64,000 nt of DNA from Neisseriaceae bacterium PsAf (GTDB taxonomy: Bacteria > Pseudomonadota > Gammaproteobacteria > Burkholderiales > Neisseriaceae): contig WNLJ01000012.1 of assembly GCA_017114885.1 (NCBI GenBank), positions 59,614-123,613 on the forward strand, in the 5' to 3' direction. Each line of letters starts with the position of its first letter. The stretch's first letter is position 1. Of this stretch, positions 54,855-63,716 are shown in pieces. A program made the position numbers and the translations under genes. The notes beneath the pieces are model-generated. The model worked only from the letters and a program-made list of their open reading frames with translations, was not told where the DNA came from and made no database searches.

Positions 54855-56039
54855 TTATTGAGGTATCCATTGATCTAGGGCTCGTTTTAACCGATTTAGT
54901 CCCTTTTGTCTGTCTTCGTCATTAATGATTAAACTAGGTGCTAGGCGAACAACATTAGGACCCGCTTGATTCACAATCACACCTGCTTTTAGGGCTTCAC
55001 TTACCACTTGATTGGCTTTACCTTCAAATTCATCAGCTAAGACACAACCAATTAATAAACCTTTTCCACGAATTAACTTAAATTTACCAGTTTCCGCGGC
55101 AATTTGGTTAAGCTCAGACTCAAAATATTCATGTTGTTTTTTAACATTACTTAAGGTTTCTTCAGAGTTAATAATATCAAAGGCAGTATTAGCAACTGCA
55201 CAAACTAAAGGATTTCCCCCAAAGGTAGTGCCGTGGGAACCAGGAGTGAACGCTTCTGCAAACTGGTCTGTGGTTAGCATAGCACCTATTGGTAAACCAC
55301 AGCCTAATGCTTTTGCTGAAGTAAGAATATCAGGGGTAATTTGATATTGTTGGTAGGCAAAAAGGCTACCAGTTCTACCCATGCCTGTTTGAATTTCATC
55401 TAAGATTAGAGCGATTTCATGTTTATTGCAAAGTTCTCTCGCTGTTTTTAAAAATTCAAGATGAGCAGGTAGTACGCCACTTTCACCCTGTATTGGTTCT
55501 ACAATAAAAGCACAAGTTTCATCATCAAGAATATCTTTTAAGGCTTCTGTGTTGTTAAATTCAGTGTAATAAATAGCAGGTGGTAAGGGACCGAAGCCTG
55601 TTTGGTATTTTTCTTGTCCACCAACTGTTGCTGTAAATAATGTTCTGCCATGGAAACTATTGTAACAAGAAATGATTTTATTTTTTTTAGGACCAAAATG
55701 GTCATATGCATATTTTCTAGCCAATTTTAAAGCGGCTTCATTCACTTCGGCACCAGAATTAGCAAAAAATACCTTTTCTGCAAAAGTATTTTTGACTAAT
55801 CTTTCCGCTAAAGCTTGTGAGGTTGTAGTGGTAAAAGTGTTGGAAATATGCCATAGTTTATCTGCCTGTTCATGCAGTGTTTTGATTAATTCTGGGTGAC
55901 AGTGGCCCAACGCATTAACAGCAATACCACCCAGTAAATCGATATAGTCTTTGTTGTTTTCATCCCAAACTGTATTTCCTTGAGCTTTTATAGGAATCAT
56001 GTCAGCAAATTTAAAATTGGGTGTGATGTAGTTTTTCAT
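54855..56039 (-). CDS. argD: Acetylornithine aminotransferase
   Basis: A 394-residue class-III PLP aminotransferase. GGIAVNALGHCHPEL near the start, FFANSGAEVNEAALKLAR, SFHGRTLFTATVGGQEKYQ, LDEIQTGMGRTG, and the Schiff-base lysine in LTSAKALGCGLPIGAM are all typical of ArgD. It makes N-acetylornithine in arginine synthesis and can serve in diaminopimelate synthesis. I chose the ATG at 56039, preceded by AGGAAA at a good distance; an ATG 17 codons upstream adds non-conserved residues. Confidence 0.92.
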   Translation of the reverse strand: MKNYITPNFKFADMIPIKAQGNTVWDENNKDYIDLLGGIAVNALGHCHPELIKTLHEQADKLWHISNTFTTTTSQALAERLVKNTFAEKVFFANSGAEVNEAALKLARKYAYDHFGPKKNKIISCYNSFHGRTLFTATVGGQEKYQTGFGPLPPAIYYTEFNNTEALKDILDDETCAFIVEPIQGESGVLPAHLEFLKTARELCNKHEIALILDEIQTGMGRTGSLFAYQQYQITPDILTSAKALGCGLPIGAMLTTDQFAEAFTPGSHGTTFGGNPLVCAVANTAFDIINSEETLSNVKKQHEYFESELNQIAAETGKFKLIRGKGLLIGCVLADEFEGKANQVVSEALKAGVIVNQAGPNVVRLAPSLIINDEDRQKGLNRLKRALDQWIPQ

Positions 56040-56318
56040 GGCAATATTTCCTAAAATAGTACTTTGTTTATTCTCTTTTATTATTAGCAAATCAAATCAA
56101 ATAGTTAATTTAAAATTAAACCATAAATTCTTTGGCAATTCATCCACACAGTATAAATCTTTTATCTAAAAAAACAATAAAATACTTTATCTCATTGAAA
56201 ATTAATGATATATATGAGTGCATGTCTACGTGATTTTTAAAATATTCACAAATTATAATATAAAATAAAAAAATAAATAAATTAGTATAGAATTTGAGAG
56301 ATTAAAGAGGATGGTATC

Positions 56319-57419
56319 ATGGATGTATTTAAAAATAAGAAAATAAGACGGTTGGTTATTTCGGCGTTAATGGCATCTTTGTCTTTTGGTAACGTTGTTG
56401 CTAAAGATTTTGATGATCCTTTGAAAAAAGTGATTGATAGCAAAGTTCAGTCTGTCCAAATTCAGTCGGAGAGAGTTCAGCCCAATCAAATCAAAATTAC
56501 CCAAATTTCTAAATCAAAAACAAAGGCAACGCAAAATAAAAATAAGGTAGATGATTTAGAAAAAATCATTCAAACGATTGCAAATGATGCAAGGCCAAGC
56601 AGTAATAGTAAAGAGGTTATCATCTTAACTGTTGATGGCAAAAGCCAAGGTAATTTCCAGTGGGATAACTATTTAAACTCGTCGCTTTCGTCTCGATCGG
56701 CTATTGTGATTAACGATAGAACTGGTAAAGTGATGTATCAAAAAAATCCTCATAGTCAGGCTTCTTTGGCTTCGATTACAAAATTAATGGCTGCTATGGT
56801 TTTTTTAGATGGGAAACAAAATATGTCAACGCCCATAACAATAACTGATGCAGATGTAGATAGACTGAAACACTCAGGTAGTCGTCTAACAGTAGGAACA
56901 ACTTTAACGAGGCAGGAACTACTACATATAGGTTTGATGAGTAGTGAAAATAGGGCAATTCACGCGTTAGCTCGTAACTATCCTGGAGGTAAGGCTGCCT
57001 TTGTGAGTGCAATGAATGCTAAAGCCAGACAAATAGGCATGACCAATACTGTTTTTTATGAACCAACAGGCTTAGACCCTCGTAATAAATCGACAGCCTC
57101 CGATATTGTAAAAATGGCTCAAGCAGCTGATCGTTATCCTCTAATTCGTTATTACACAACGGATCAACAAACGCAAGTCAGAGCAAAAAATGGCAAGATG
57201 TTAACTTATAAAAACTCTAATTCTTTGGTTAGAAATGGCCAGTGGAATGTAGGGTTGCAAAAAACAGGATATATCAGAGAGGCAGGACGTTGTATGGTGG
57301 TCAAAAGTAAGTTTGGTAATGATGATGTTTACTTGGTATTTTTAGGTGCACCAAGTTCTTACTCTAGAGTCTCTGATGCGGAACATGTAAGGGAAGTATT
57401 TGGGGGACGTTACTATTAA
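56319..57419 (+). CDS. pbpG: D-alanyl-D-alanine endopeptidase PBP7-like (S11)
   Basis: A 366-residue secreted penicillin-binding protein. The signal peptide is at about residues 10-30 (LVISALMASLSFGNVVA). A Lys/Gln-rich linker of about 90 residues leads to the S11 domain: SLASITKLMAAMVFL (SxxK, near 150), SSENRAIHALARNYPGG (SxN, near 208) and QKTGYIREAG (KTG, near 314). It cuts peptide crosslinks or trims stem peptides of peptidoglycan in the periplasm. The long basic linker is longer than in E. coli PbpG. Confidence 0.88.
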   Translation: MDVFKNKKIRRLVISALMASLSFGNVVAKDFDDPLKKVIDSKVQSVQIQSERVQPNQIKITQISKSKTKATQNKNKVDDLEKIIQTIANDARPSSNSKEVIILTVDGKSQGNFQWDNYLNSSLSSRSAIVINDRTGKVMYQKNPHSQASLASITKLMAAMVFLDGKQNMSTPITITDADVDRLKHSGSRLTVGTTLTRQELLHIGLMSSENRAIHALARNYPGGKAAFVSAMNAKARQIGMTNTVFYEPTGLDPRNKSTASDIVKMAQAADRYPLIRYYTTDQQTQVRAKNGKMLTYKNSNSLVRNGQWNVGLQKTGYIREAGRCMVVKSKFGNDDVYLVFLGAPSSYSRVSDAEHVREVFGGRYY

Positions 57420-57486
57420 TTAATAAAATTTTTTGACTTGCATGCCATGAGGTGTGCAAGGCAAAACATTTTATATTGGAAACATT

Positions 57487-58989
57487 ATGTTACAGCAAGG
57501 AATTCCTTTACCTAAAGGATTGGAAGCTCCTCCTGAAACCGTTTTAGTTAGTGTTATGCCACATGAAACCAAAGTGGCATTTTATGAAAATAATGAATTA
57601 TTTGAATTTCATATTGAGAGAAACTTCTCTATTAACACGGTAGGTAATATCTATTTAGGTAAGGTTAAACGTGTTTTACCAGGCATGCAAAGTGCTTTTA
57701 TAGACATTGGTCTTGAGAGAGCGGCTTTTTTGCATTTTGTTGATTTGGTTGAAAATAGGATTAATCTTGAAAATCCTCAAAGAATTGAACACACTATTTT
57801 TGAAGGTCAATCTATATTAGTGCAGGTAATTAAAGAGCCCATAGGAAACAAGGGGGCTCGTGTAACTACGCAGATTTCTTTAGTGGGTCGTCATCTTGTC
57901 TATCTACCTCAGGATAATCATATTGGGGTGTCTCAACGTATAGAAACAGAAGAACAAAAGGAAACTTTAAAACAAAAACTTGAATCAATTATTCCTAAAA
58001 ATCATCAAGGTGGTTATATTATTAGAACTAGGGCCTCAGAGGCTACAGCCCAAGAGTTAGAGGCAGACTTGATATTTTTAGATCGATTTTGGAAAGAAAT
58101 TAAAAAACAAAGCATATTAAGAGGACCTCCGTCATTAATTTTTAAAGATTTGAATATTGCTTTGAGATTATTGAGAGATTTTGTGGGTAAGAATACACAG
58201 AAAATATTGGTTGATTCACTGCCTACCTTTCAGGAAATGCATCAGTTTGCTGAAAACTATTGTGTGACAGAATTAAATAAAATTTTTTATTTTGAAAATG
58301 ATGAAGACGTTGATTTATTTAGCTTATATCATGTTGATGATAAAGTAAAAAAAGCGCTTTATCCCAGAGTTAATTTAAAGGGAGGAGGCTATTTAATTAT
58401 AGAATCTACGGAGTCAATGACTACTATCGATGTTAATACAGGAGGTTTTGTTGGCTCTGATAATTTTCAAGAAACAATTTATCAAACGAATTTAGAAGCT
58501 TGTCAGGTGGTTGCAAGAGAACTTAGATTACGTAATATTGGTGGTATTATTATTATTGATTTCATCGATATGGAAGATGAAGCGCATCAAGAGAGGGTTT
58601 TACAAGAATTAGCCTACTATTTAAGCTTTGATAAAACAAAAGTAACCTTAAATGGATTTACGGCCTTAGGACTGGTTGAGTTAACGCGTAAGAGAACCAG
58701 AAGTAGTTTAAAAAATGCATTAACAGAAAAGTGTATTTATTGTGATGGATATGGGTATATTAAATCTATTCAAACAATATGTTACGAAATTATGCATTTG
58801 ATTTATAATGAAGTTAGTAAGTTTGGTTATCAATCCATTAAAATTATTGCTTCATCAGATGTTATTGAATGTTTATTGGATGAGGAATCACGTCCTTTGT
58901 TGAAATTGTGCGAAACACTACAAACGAAAATTACTTTAGTCGTGGGGAATGGGTTTGATAGGGAAGACTATGAATTATTTGCAGGTTAA
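57487..58989 (+). CDS. rng: Ribonuclease G
   Basis: About 500 residues. The S1 domain is NIYLGKVKRVLPGMQSAFIDIG with ERAAFLHFVD. The RNase E/G core follows: GARVTTQISLVGRHLVYLP, GGYIIRTRASEA, the metal Asp residues in TTIDVNTGGF and IIIDFIDMEDE, and the zinc-link CIYCDGYG. It processes 16S rRNA 5' ends and degrades mRNA. I chose the ATG at 57487, after GGAAAC; an upstream ATG adds 11 residues without similarity. It follows pbpG by 67 bp. Confidence 0.93.
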   Translation: MLQQGIPLPKGLEAPPETVLVSVMPHETKVAFYENNELFEFHIERNFSINTVGNIYLGKVKRVLPGMQSAFIDIGLERAAFLHFVDLVENRINLENPQRIEHTIFEGQSILVQVIKEPIGNKGARVTTQISLVGRHLVYLPQDNHIGVSQRIETEEQKETLKQKLESIIPKNHQGGYIIRTRASEATAQELEADLIFLDRFWKEIKKQSILRGPPSLIFKDLNIALRLLRDFVGKNTQKILVDSLPTFQEMHQFAENYCVTELNKIFYFENDEDVDLFSLYHVDDKVKKALYPRVNLKGGGYLIIESTESMTTIDVNTGGFVGSDNFQETIYQTNLEACQVVARELRLRNIGGIIIIDFIDMEDEAHQERVLQELAYYLSFDKTKVTLNGFTALGLVELTRKRTRSSLKNALTEKCIYCDGYGYIKSIQTICYEIMHLIYNEVSKFGYQSIKIIASSDVIECLLDEESRPLLKLCETLQTKITLVVGNGFDREDYELFAG

Positions 58990-59006
58990 ACCTATAGGAA
59001 TAGTAT

Positions 59007-59831
59007 ATGAATAATGCATGTGACAAGTCAAAAGTTTATGGTCAGGAATTATGGGAAAATATTTTGACAGAAGTTGAGCAATCTGTCTTAGATGAGCCCA
59101 TTTTGGCTAGTTTTTTGCATTTAACAGTATTAAGAAATCACAATTTAGCAGAGGTACTTGCTTTTCACTTATCTAGTAAGTTATCCAGTCAAATTATGGA
59201 TCCGCGTGCATTGAATGAAATTTTTTTGGATTGTTTTAAAGAAAATGAAGATATTATTAATGCGGTAGAAGAAGATATTTTGGCTTATTATCAAAGAGAT
59301 CCTGCCTGTGATCAATACTCGATGCCTTTACTTTATTACAAAGGATTTCATGCCATTCAGACCCACCGTATTAATCAATGGCTGTGGAAAAATAATCATA
59401 GAACTTTGGCCTTATTCTTACAAAATCGTAGTTCCGAAGTGTTTGGTGTTGATATTCATCCTGGTGCAACTATTGGTAAAGGGATTATGAGTGATCATGG
59501 CACAGGCGTGGTAATAGGAGAAACTGCGGTATTGGGTAATGATATTTCTTTATTGCATGGTGTTACTTTGGGTGGTTCGGGTAAAGAAACAGGTGACAGA
59601 CATCCTAAGATTAAAGATGGTGTTATGATCGGTGCTAATGCCTCTATTTTGGGGAATATTACCATTGGTGAGTGGGCAAGAGTAGGAGCGGGGAGTGTTG
59701 TTACTAGAAATGTTCCGCCTCATGTTACTGTTATTGGGGTGCCAGCGAGAATTATTGGTTCTACAGATGACAATATGCCGTCTAAAGAAATGAATCAAAT
59801 GTTGGATTATGATATGGATTTTGTGATTTAG
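59007..59831 (+). CDS. cysE: Serine O-acetyltransferase
   Basis: A 274-residue CysE of usual size. The helical N-domain (ILTEVEQSVLDEPILASFLH) is followed by the left-handed beta-helix of hexapeptide repeats: VDIHPGATIGKGIMSDHGTG, VVIGETAVLG, LHGVTLGGSGKETGDRHPKI. The catalytic His and Asp are in DHGTGVVIGE and the substrate loop. It makes O-acetylserine, the first step of cysteine synthesis. It lies 17 bp after rng and 5 bp before hemG. Confidence 0.95.
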   Translation: MNNACDKSKVYGQELWENILTEVEQSVLDEPILASFLHLTVLRNHNLAEVLAFHLSSKLSSQIMDPRALNEIFLDCFKENEDIINAVEEDILAYYQRDPACDQYSMPLLYYKGFHAIQTHRINQWLWKNNHRTLALFLQNRSSEVFGVDIHPGATIGKGIMSDHGTGVVIGETAVLGNDISLLHGVTLGGSGKETGDRHPKIKDGVMIGANASILGNITIGEWARVGAGSVVTRNVPPHVTVIGVPARIIGSTDDNMPSKEMNQMLDYDMDFVI

Positions 59832-59836
59832 TCGTG

Positions 59837-60391
59837 ATGAATATAGCTTTTATTATTTCTAGTCGGTTTGGGTATACTAAAAAAATTGCCAATTTTATTG
59901 CTAATGAACTAATGAAGATAAATTCTGCTTGTACCATTAGTTTTTTTAATTTAGAAGAATATCCTATAGCATGTAATTTATCATCTTATGATGTCATTGT
60001 AGTAGGGGCTTCTATTCGTTATGGGCACTTTCATAAAAATCTATATCGTTTTAGTCAAGAGTATGCAGATGTTCTCAATCAAAAGAAAACAGCATTTTAT
60101 GCAGTCAATTTAGTTGCTCGCACAGAAGGAAAAAATAATCCTGATAGCAATATTTATACACGTAAATTTTTACAAAAAATACTATGGAAACCTGATGTGA
60201 TTGATGTTTTTGCAGGAGAACTTAATTATCCTCTGTATGGTTTTTTTGATAAACAAGCGATTCGCCTGATTATGAAATTAACGGGTGGGGATACAGATAC
60301 AAGCCAAAAAATAGAATATACTGATTGGGAGCAAGTAAAAAGATTTGCTAAGTGCTTATTATATTTGAATGATGAAAAGAGTGTACTTTAG
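59837..60391 (+). CDS. hemG: Menaquinone/quinone-dependent protoporphyrinogen IX dehydrogenase HemG
   Basis: A 184-residue long-chain-flavodoxin-like protein. IAFIISSRFGYTKKIANFI is the FMN phosphate loop, SSYDVIVVGASIRYGHFHKNL the second FMN contact, AFYAVNLVARTEGKNNPDSN the HemG-specific loop, and YPLYGFFDKQAIRLIMKLTGG the conserved tail. It oxidises protoporphyrinogen IX to protoporphyrin IX in haem synthesis, passing electrons to the respiratory chain. The start is the ATG at 59837, next to a GTG; it is translated with cysE. Confidence 0.9.
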   Translation: MNIAFIISSRFGYTKKIANFIANELMKINSACTISFFNLEEYPIACNLSSYDVIVVGASIRYGHFHKNLYRFSQEYADVLNQKKTAFYAVNLVARTEGKNNPDSNIYTRKFLQKILWKPDVIDVFAGELNYPLYGFFDKQAIRLIMKLTGGDTDTSQKIEYTDWEQVKRFAKCLLYLNDEKSVL

Positions 60392-60474
60392 TATTTTTTA
60401 AAAAAATCTGTTTTTTGTCATTTTAATTGATTTACTGTAAAATGCTGAAACATTAATGAATAACAGAGGTTGAT

Positions 60475-61398
60475 ATGAAAAAAAGTTTTGTGGCCGTAAT
60501 GGTAATGTCGTTATTTATAGCTGGAGGTTGTTCTACTTCTGGTTCTAATGCATCATCTACTACTAATCAACAAGTCACTCAAATGGCAAAAGAGCCAGAA
60601 AAACAATTTTTACAGGTGGTTTATACTAAGGATGCAGGTCAAGTTGAGTTTAATCAGTATTTAAAATCTGTAGGAGCTATTGATAGTCAAGCAAAGCAAG
60701 CTCAAGTAGAAGCTAAATATGACCAAATTAATAAAAATACTTTAAATAACTTAAAGAAACTTAAACCAACTGATCCAGAAGTTAAATCATACTTGGATAG
60801 TTTAATTAATTTAGCACAACTAAGTGATGAAATTAATACGAAACAAGCTCAATTAGCAGTTGAGTATCAAAAAAATAAAAAATTATCTCCTGAATCTAAA
60901 ACAAAACTAGATTCTTTGGGTAAACAAGTGCAATTAGCTTATACCTCAGCGATGGAAAAAGAAGTTCGCTTAACACAACAATATGCGAATGCAACTACAG
61001 GTGCGGTTAAGGATTTCATGTATGTACAAAGTATTTTGAACAATGAGCTAGTAGAAGTGAGTGTTTTGCAGCAAAAATTATTTAGTGATTCAACCATTAA
61101 AAGTGAGGCACAGTTTAACAAAAAGGCGACACCAGGATTAGTTGCTGCTGCTAATAATACTATTAAATCATTAAAAACAGTTAATTCTACTGATGCGGAT
61201 GTTAATGCTTATGTGAATAAATTAATTGAATCTTATCAAGTAAAATTGCAAATGATTAAAAAGAAAGATCAAATTGCAGCGGAGCAAAAGAAAGGAAAAA
61301 TTTCTCAGAACAATGTGAACTTAATTAATCGATATCAAGATTTAGATTATCAAACAACAAAAATGAGAATAGATTTAATTAACAAATATATGAACTAA
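60475..61398 (+). CDS. Helical lipoprotein of unknown function
   Basis: A 307-residue predicted lipoprotein: the signal peptide ends in the lipobox IAGGC (Cys about residue 19). The mature part is Ala-, Lys- and Gln-rich and almost wholly helical, with coiled-coil-like stretches (AELAVEYQKNKKLSPESKTKL; KDQIAAEQKKGKISQNNVN). I recognise no family. The segment EKQFLQVVYTKD early in the mature part recurs in the small lipoprotein downstream. A strong terminator follows. Confidence 0.7.
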   Translation: MKKSFVAVMVMSLFIAGGCSTSGSNASSTTNQQVTQMAKEPEKQFLQVVYTKDAGQVEFNQYLKSVGAIDSQAKQAQVEAKYDQINKNTLNNLKKLKPTDPEVKSYLDSLINLAQLSDEINTKQAQLAVEYQKNKKLSPESKTKLDSLGKQVQLAYTSAMEKEVRLTQQYANATTGAVKDFMYVQSILNNELVEVSVLQQKLFSDSTIKSEAQFNKKATPGLVAAANNTIKSLKTVNSTDADVNAYVNKLIESYQVKLQMIKKKDQIAAEQKKGKISQNNVNLINRYQDLDYQTTKMRIDLINKYMN

Positions 61399-61410
61399 TG
61401 ACATTCTTAT

Positions 61411-61440
61411 AAAAAAACCGACATGTTTGTCGGTTTTTTT
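61411..61440 (+). terminator. Terminator after the helical lipoprotein gene
   Basis: AAAAAAACCGACA (61411-61423) pairs with TGTCGGTTTTTTT (61428-61440) around TGTT. Confidence 0.93.
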
Positions 61441-61474
61441 ATATTGAGTAAATAATTTGATAAAAGGGATAATC

Positions 61475-61690
61475 ATGAAAAATATTTTTCAACTAGTGGT
61501 CTTGTTCTTTTTAATTGTGCTTGGGGGGTGTGCTACAACCCATATTGATAGTAATAGATCCGAAAATTATGTGCGTAATATGCAATTAGCTTCGGATTCT
61601 GAAACTCAATTTTTGCAAATATACTATATTAAAAAAACATTTGAAAATGATTTTTATGCAGGCATACAATATTTTTTAGGTAATCAATAA
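61475..61690 (+). CDS. Truncated paralogue of the upstream lipoprotein
   Basis: A 71-residue lipoprotein (lipobox LGGC) whose mature part contains MQLASDSETQFLQIYYIKK, matching MAKEPEKQFLQVVYTKD of the gene before it, and then stops after about 25 more residues. It looks like a shortened tandem copy. The ATG at 61475 has AAAGGG in front; a TTG six codons earlier is less likely. No coding remnant follows the stop. Confidence 0.55.
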   Translation: MKNIFQLVVLFFLIVLGGCATTHIDSNRSENYVRNMQLASDSETQFLQIYYIKKTFENDFYAGIQYFLGNQ

Positions 61691-61770
61691 AATTGTCATA
61701 TGACTTAAACATAATACAATTGATTTTGAAAATTTTATTTAAGATTCATCGATGAAACCTAAAAACTAAT

Positions 61771-61796
61771 AAAGATTTAATTTAAAGATTTAATTT
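61771..61796. repeat. Tandem 13-bp duplication at the 3' end of the GDPD-autotransporter
   Basis: AAAGATTTAATTT occurs at 61771-61783 and again at 61784-61796, covering the last codons and stop on the minus strand. Confidence 0.95.
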
Positions 61797-63716
61797 GATA
61801 CCTATTGCAAAGCTAGGACGCGCTTTTTCTGATTTTGATTTAGCAATATTGAAATTGTAATAATTAGTTACTTTTGAATTAAGTTTAATACTGCTTCCTA
61901 AGGATAATTCTATTGAGTTTTTATCACTTAATTTTTCTTCTGTAGAGCGATAATTCTGTGCTTGGTTAAGTTTTGATTGGATATTAACCTTATCACCAGA
62001 CATAATATGGTTGTATTTTAGGGTTGAATAAAAATTAATCGGTTGATTTTGGGTGGATAAAGTTAGTCCAGCGCTAATGATATTTTGACTTTGCTTTATA
62101 TCTTTAAATTGCATAGAACCACTATTGTAGATGGTGTTGTTTTCTGTGTGGTCATTAATTTTAATGCGGGAATAGCTATAAGTAATTGTTGGGACTAAAA
62201 GTACATTTTCTTGTAGCTGGAAATTATATCCTAAATGCAAATTAGCACTTAGTTGCTTTGATTTTGTATGGCTAGATTCTAGAAAATTTGTATGTTCTAA
62301 ATAGCTGGTTCTTCTAATTTCTGGTAATGTACTTTTGCCTAGGGTGATGTTGGACGCAATCCACGTATTTTTTGTTATGGGTAGAAAACCAAAAAAAGAT
62401 AACGATAAAGAGTTTTGTTTGAAATGAAAATCTTGGTAGGAATTCTTACTATTTTGCTCGCTACTTAACATGGTGCCTAACATTAAATTGGATTGATGAT
62501 ATAAAAAACCTAAATTTAAATATTGAGAGAGGCCATTGTTAGCCTGGGCTTCATTATTGTGCGTAAAAGGCAATTGGGTAATATTGTAATCTAAAATAAG
62601 GTAAAATTTATTTTTTGAAGCAGTGGATTTTGTATATGAGAAATAAATTGATTAAAGATATTATTACTAATGTTACGGATTAAATTAATTTGTTGAATTG
62701 CTAAAGAACTATATTGAGTAGGCGCGTTGAGTATTGAATATAGCTTATATCCGTTTAATATAGTTTGATTATCGTAAAAGGTTAACCAAGCTCTATCGGG
62801 GTAGTCAGTGATAACACCATCTGCGCCATTTTCTTTCAAGATTTTCATATCATCAGCATTATTAACCGTCCAATATTTGGTAGCGATGCCGTATTTTTTT
62901 GCATAGTCATTAAAATCTTTGGTGCCTATTCCTAGAGTGTAAAAAAGGATTTTATGGAAAGGTAATTGCAATACCTTAAATTTAAAAAAACTTTCTGGTA
63001 AAGGTGCTCTGAATAAATAAGCAGCATAAAAGCTCAGCATGTCTATTGGGCCAGAAGATCTGTTCAAGTTGGGATGCTTTATGTCCAAATAATACAAAAC
63101 ACTTTGGTCAAATGATGCAACGATAGTTTGATCAACCATATTTTGTTGTTCTAAGATTGTGCTTAATTCATCAGCAGCTCGAAATCCTCTTAGAAGATTA
63201 TCTTTAATTTCAATACTTAGTAAATAAGGTTTAGATTGTTGACTAATAAAATTAAGAGCATCAGATAATTTTGTGACCCAATATCATCTGGAATCGCTTC
63301 ATTTCTAAGCCCTTGGTATGGGTGGTTACCATTATTGTCTGTAAAAAACTCTCCTAAATTTAATTGTCGTAATTCTTCATAAGTTTTAGAAGCAGCAGAA
63401 ACGACCTCTTCTTTAAAGTATTCAACTGCATCAGAAATTCTATTCAAGCTTTTGTCATGTAGTAGGATAAGTTGATTGTCTTTGGTTAATTGAATATCAG
63501 TTTCAACGAGTCAAATATCAAAGTTTTGATTGCTGGTTGCAATTTCAAGGGCTTTTAAAGTGTTTTCTGGTGCGATACCAGAGCCTGAACGATGAGCAGA
63601 AATAATTGGTGGTTGATCATCTTGTTTAATAAGATATTTTTGGGAGTGCTGATTAAGCTCGGAGATAAAACCAAACCTAAGCTAGAACATAGAAAAAAAT
63701 GACTGGCTTTGAGCAT
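61782..63716 (-). pseudogene. Glycerophosphodiester phosphodiesterase-autotransporter fusion, several lesions
   Basis: On the minus strand a signal peptide (MLKASHFFLCSSLGLVLS, ATG at 63716) is followed by a GDPD domain and, at the C-terminus, a beta-barrel of about 260 residues (LGYNFQLQENVLLVPTITYS, final strand AIGIKLNL) like an autotransporter. Reading it through needs frame changes near 63660, near 63240-63290 and in the T run at 62611-62616, plus read-through of a TGA at 63511-63513. GDPD motifs remain (SGIAPENTLKALEIA; VETDIQLTKDNQLILLHD; GVITDYPD). The intact ancestor would be a surface-exposed phosphodiesterase. With four lesions it is most likely dead. Confidence 0.82.
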
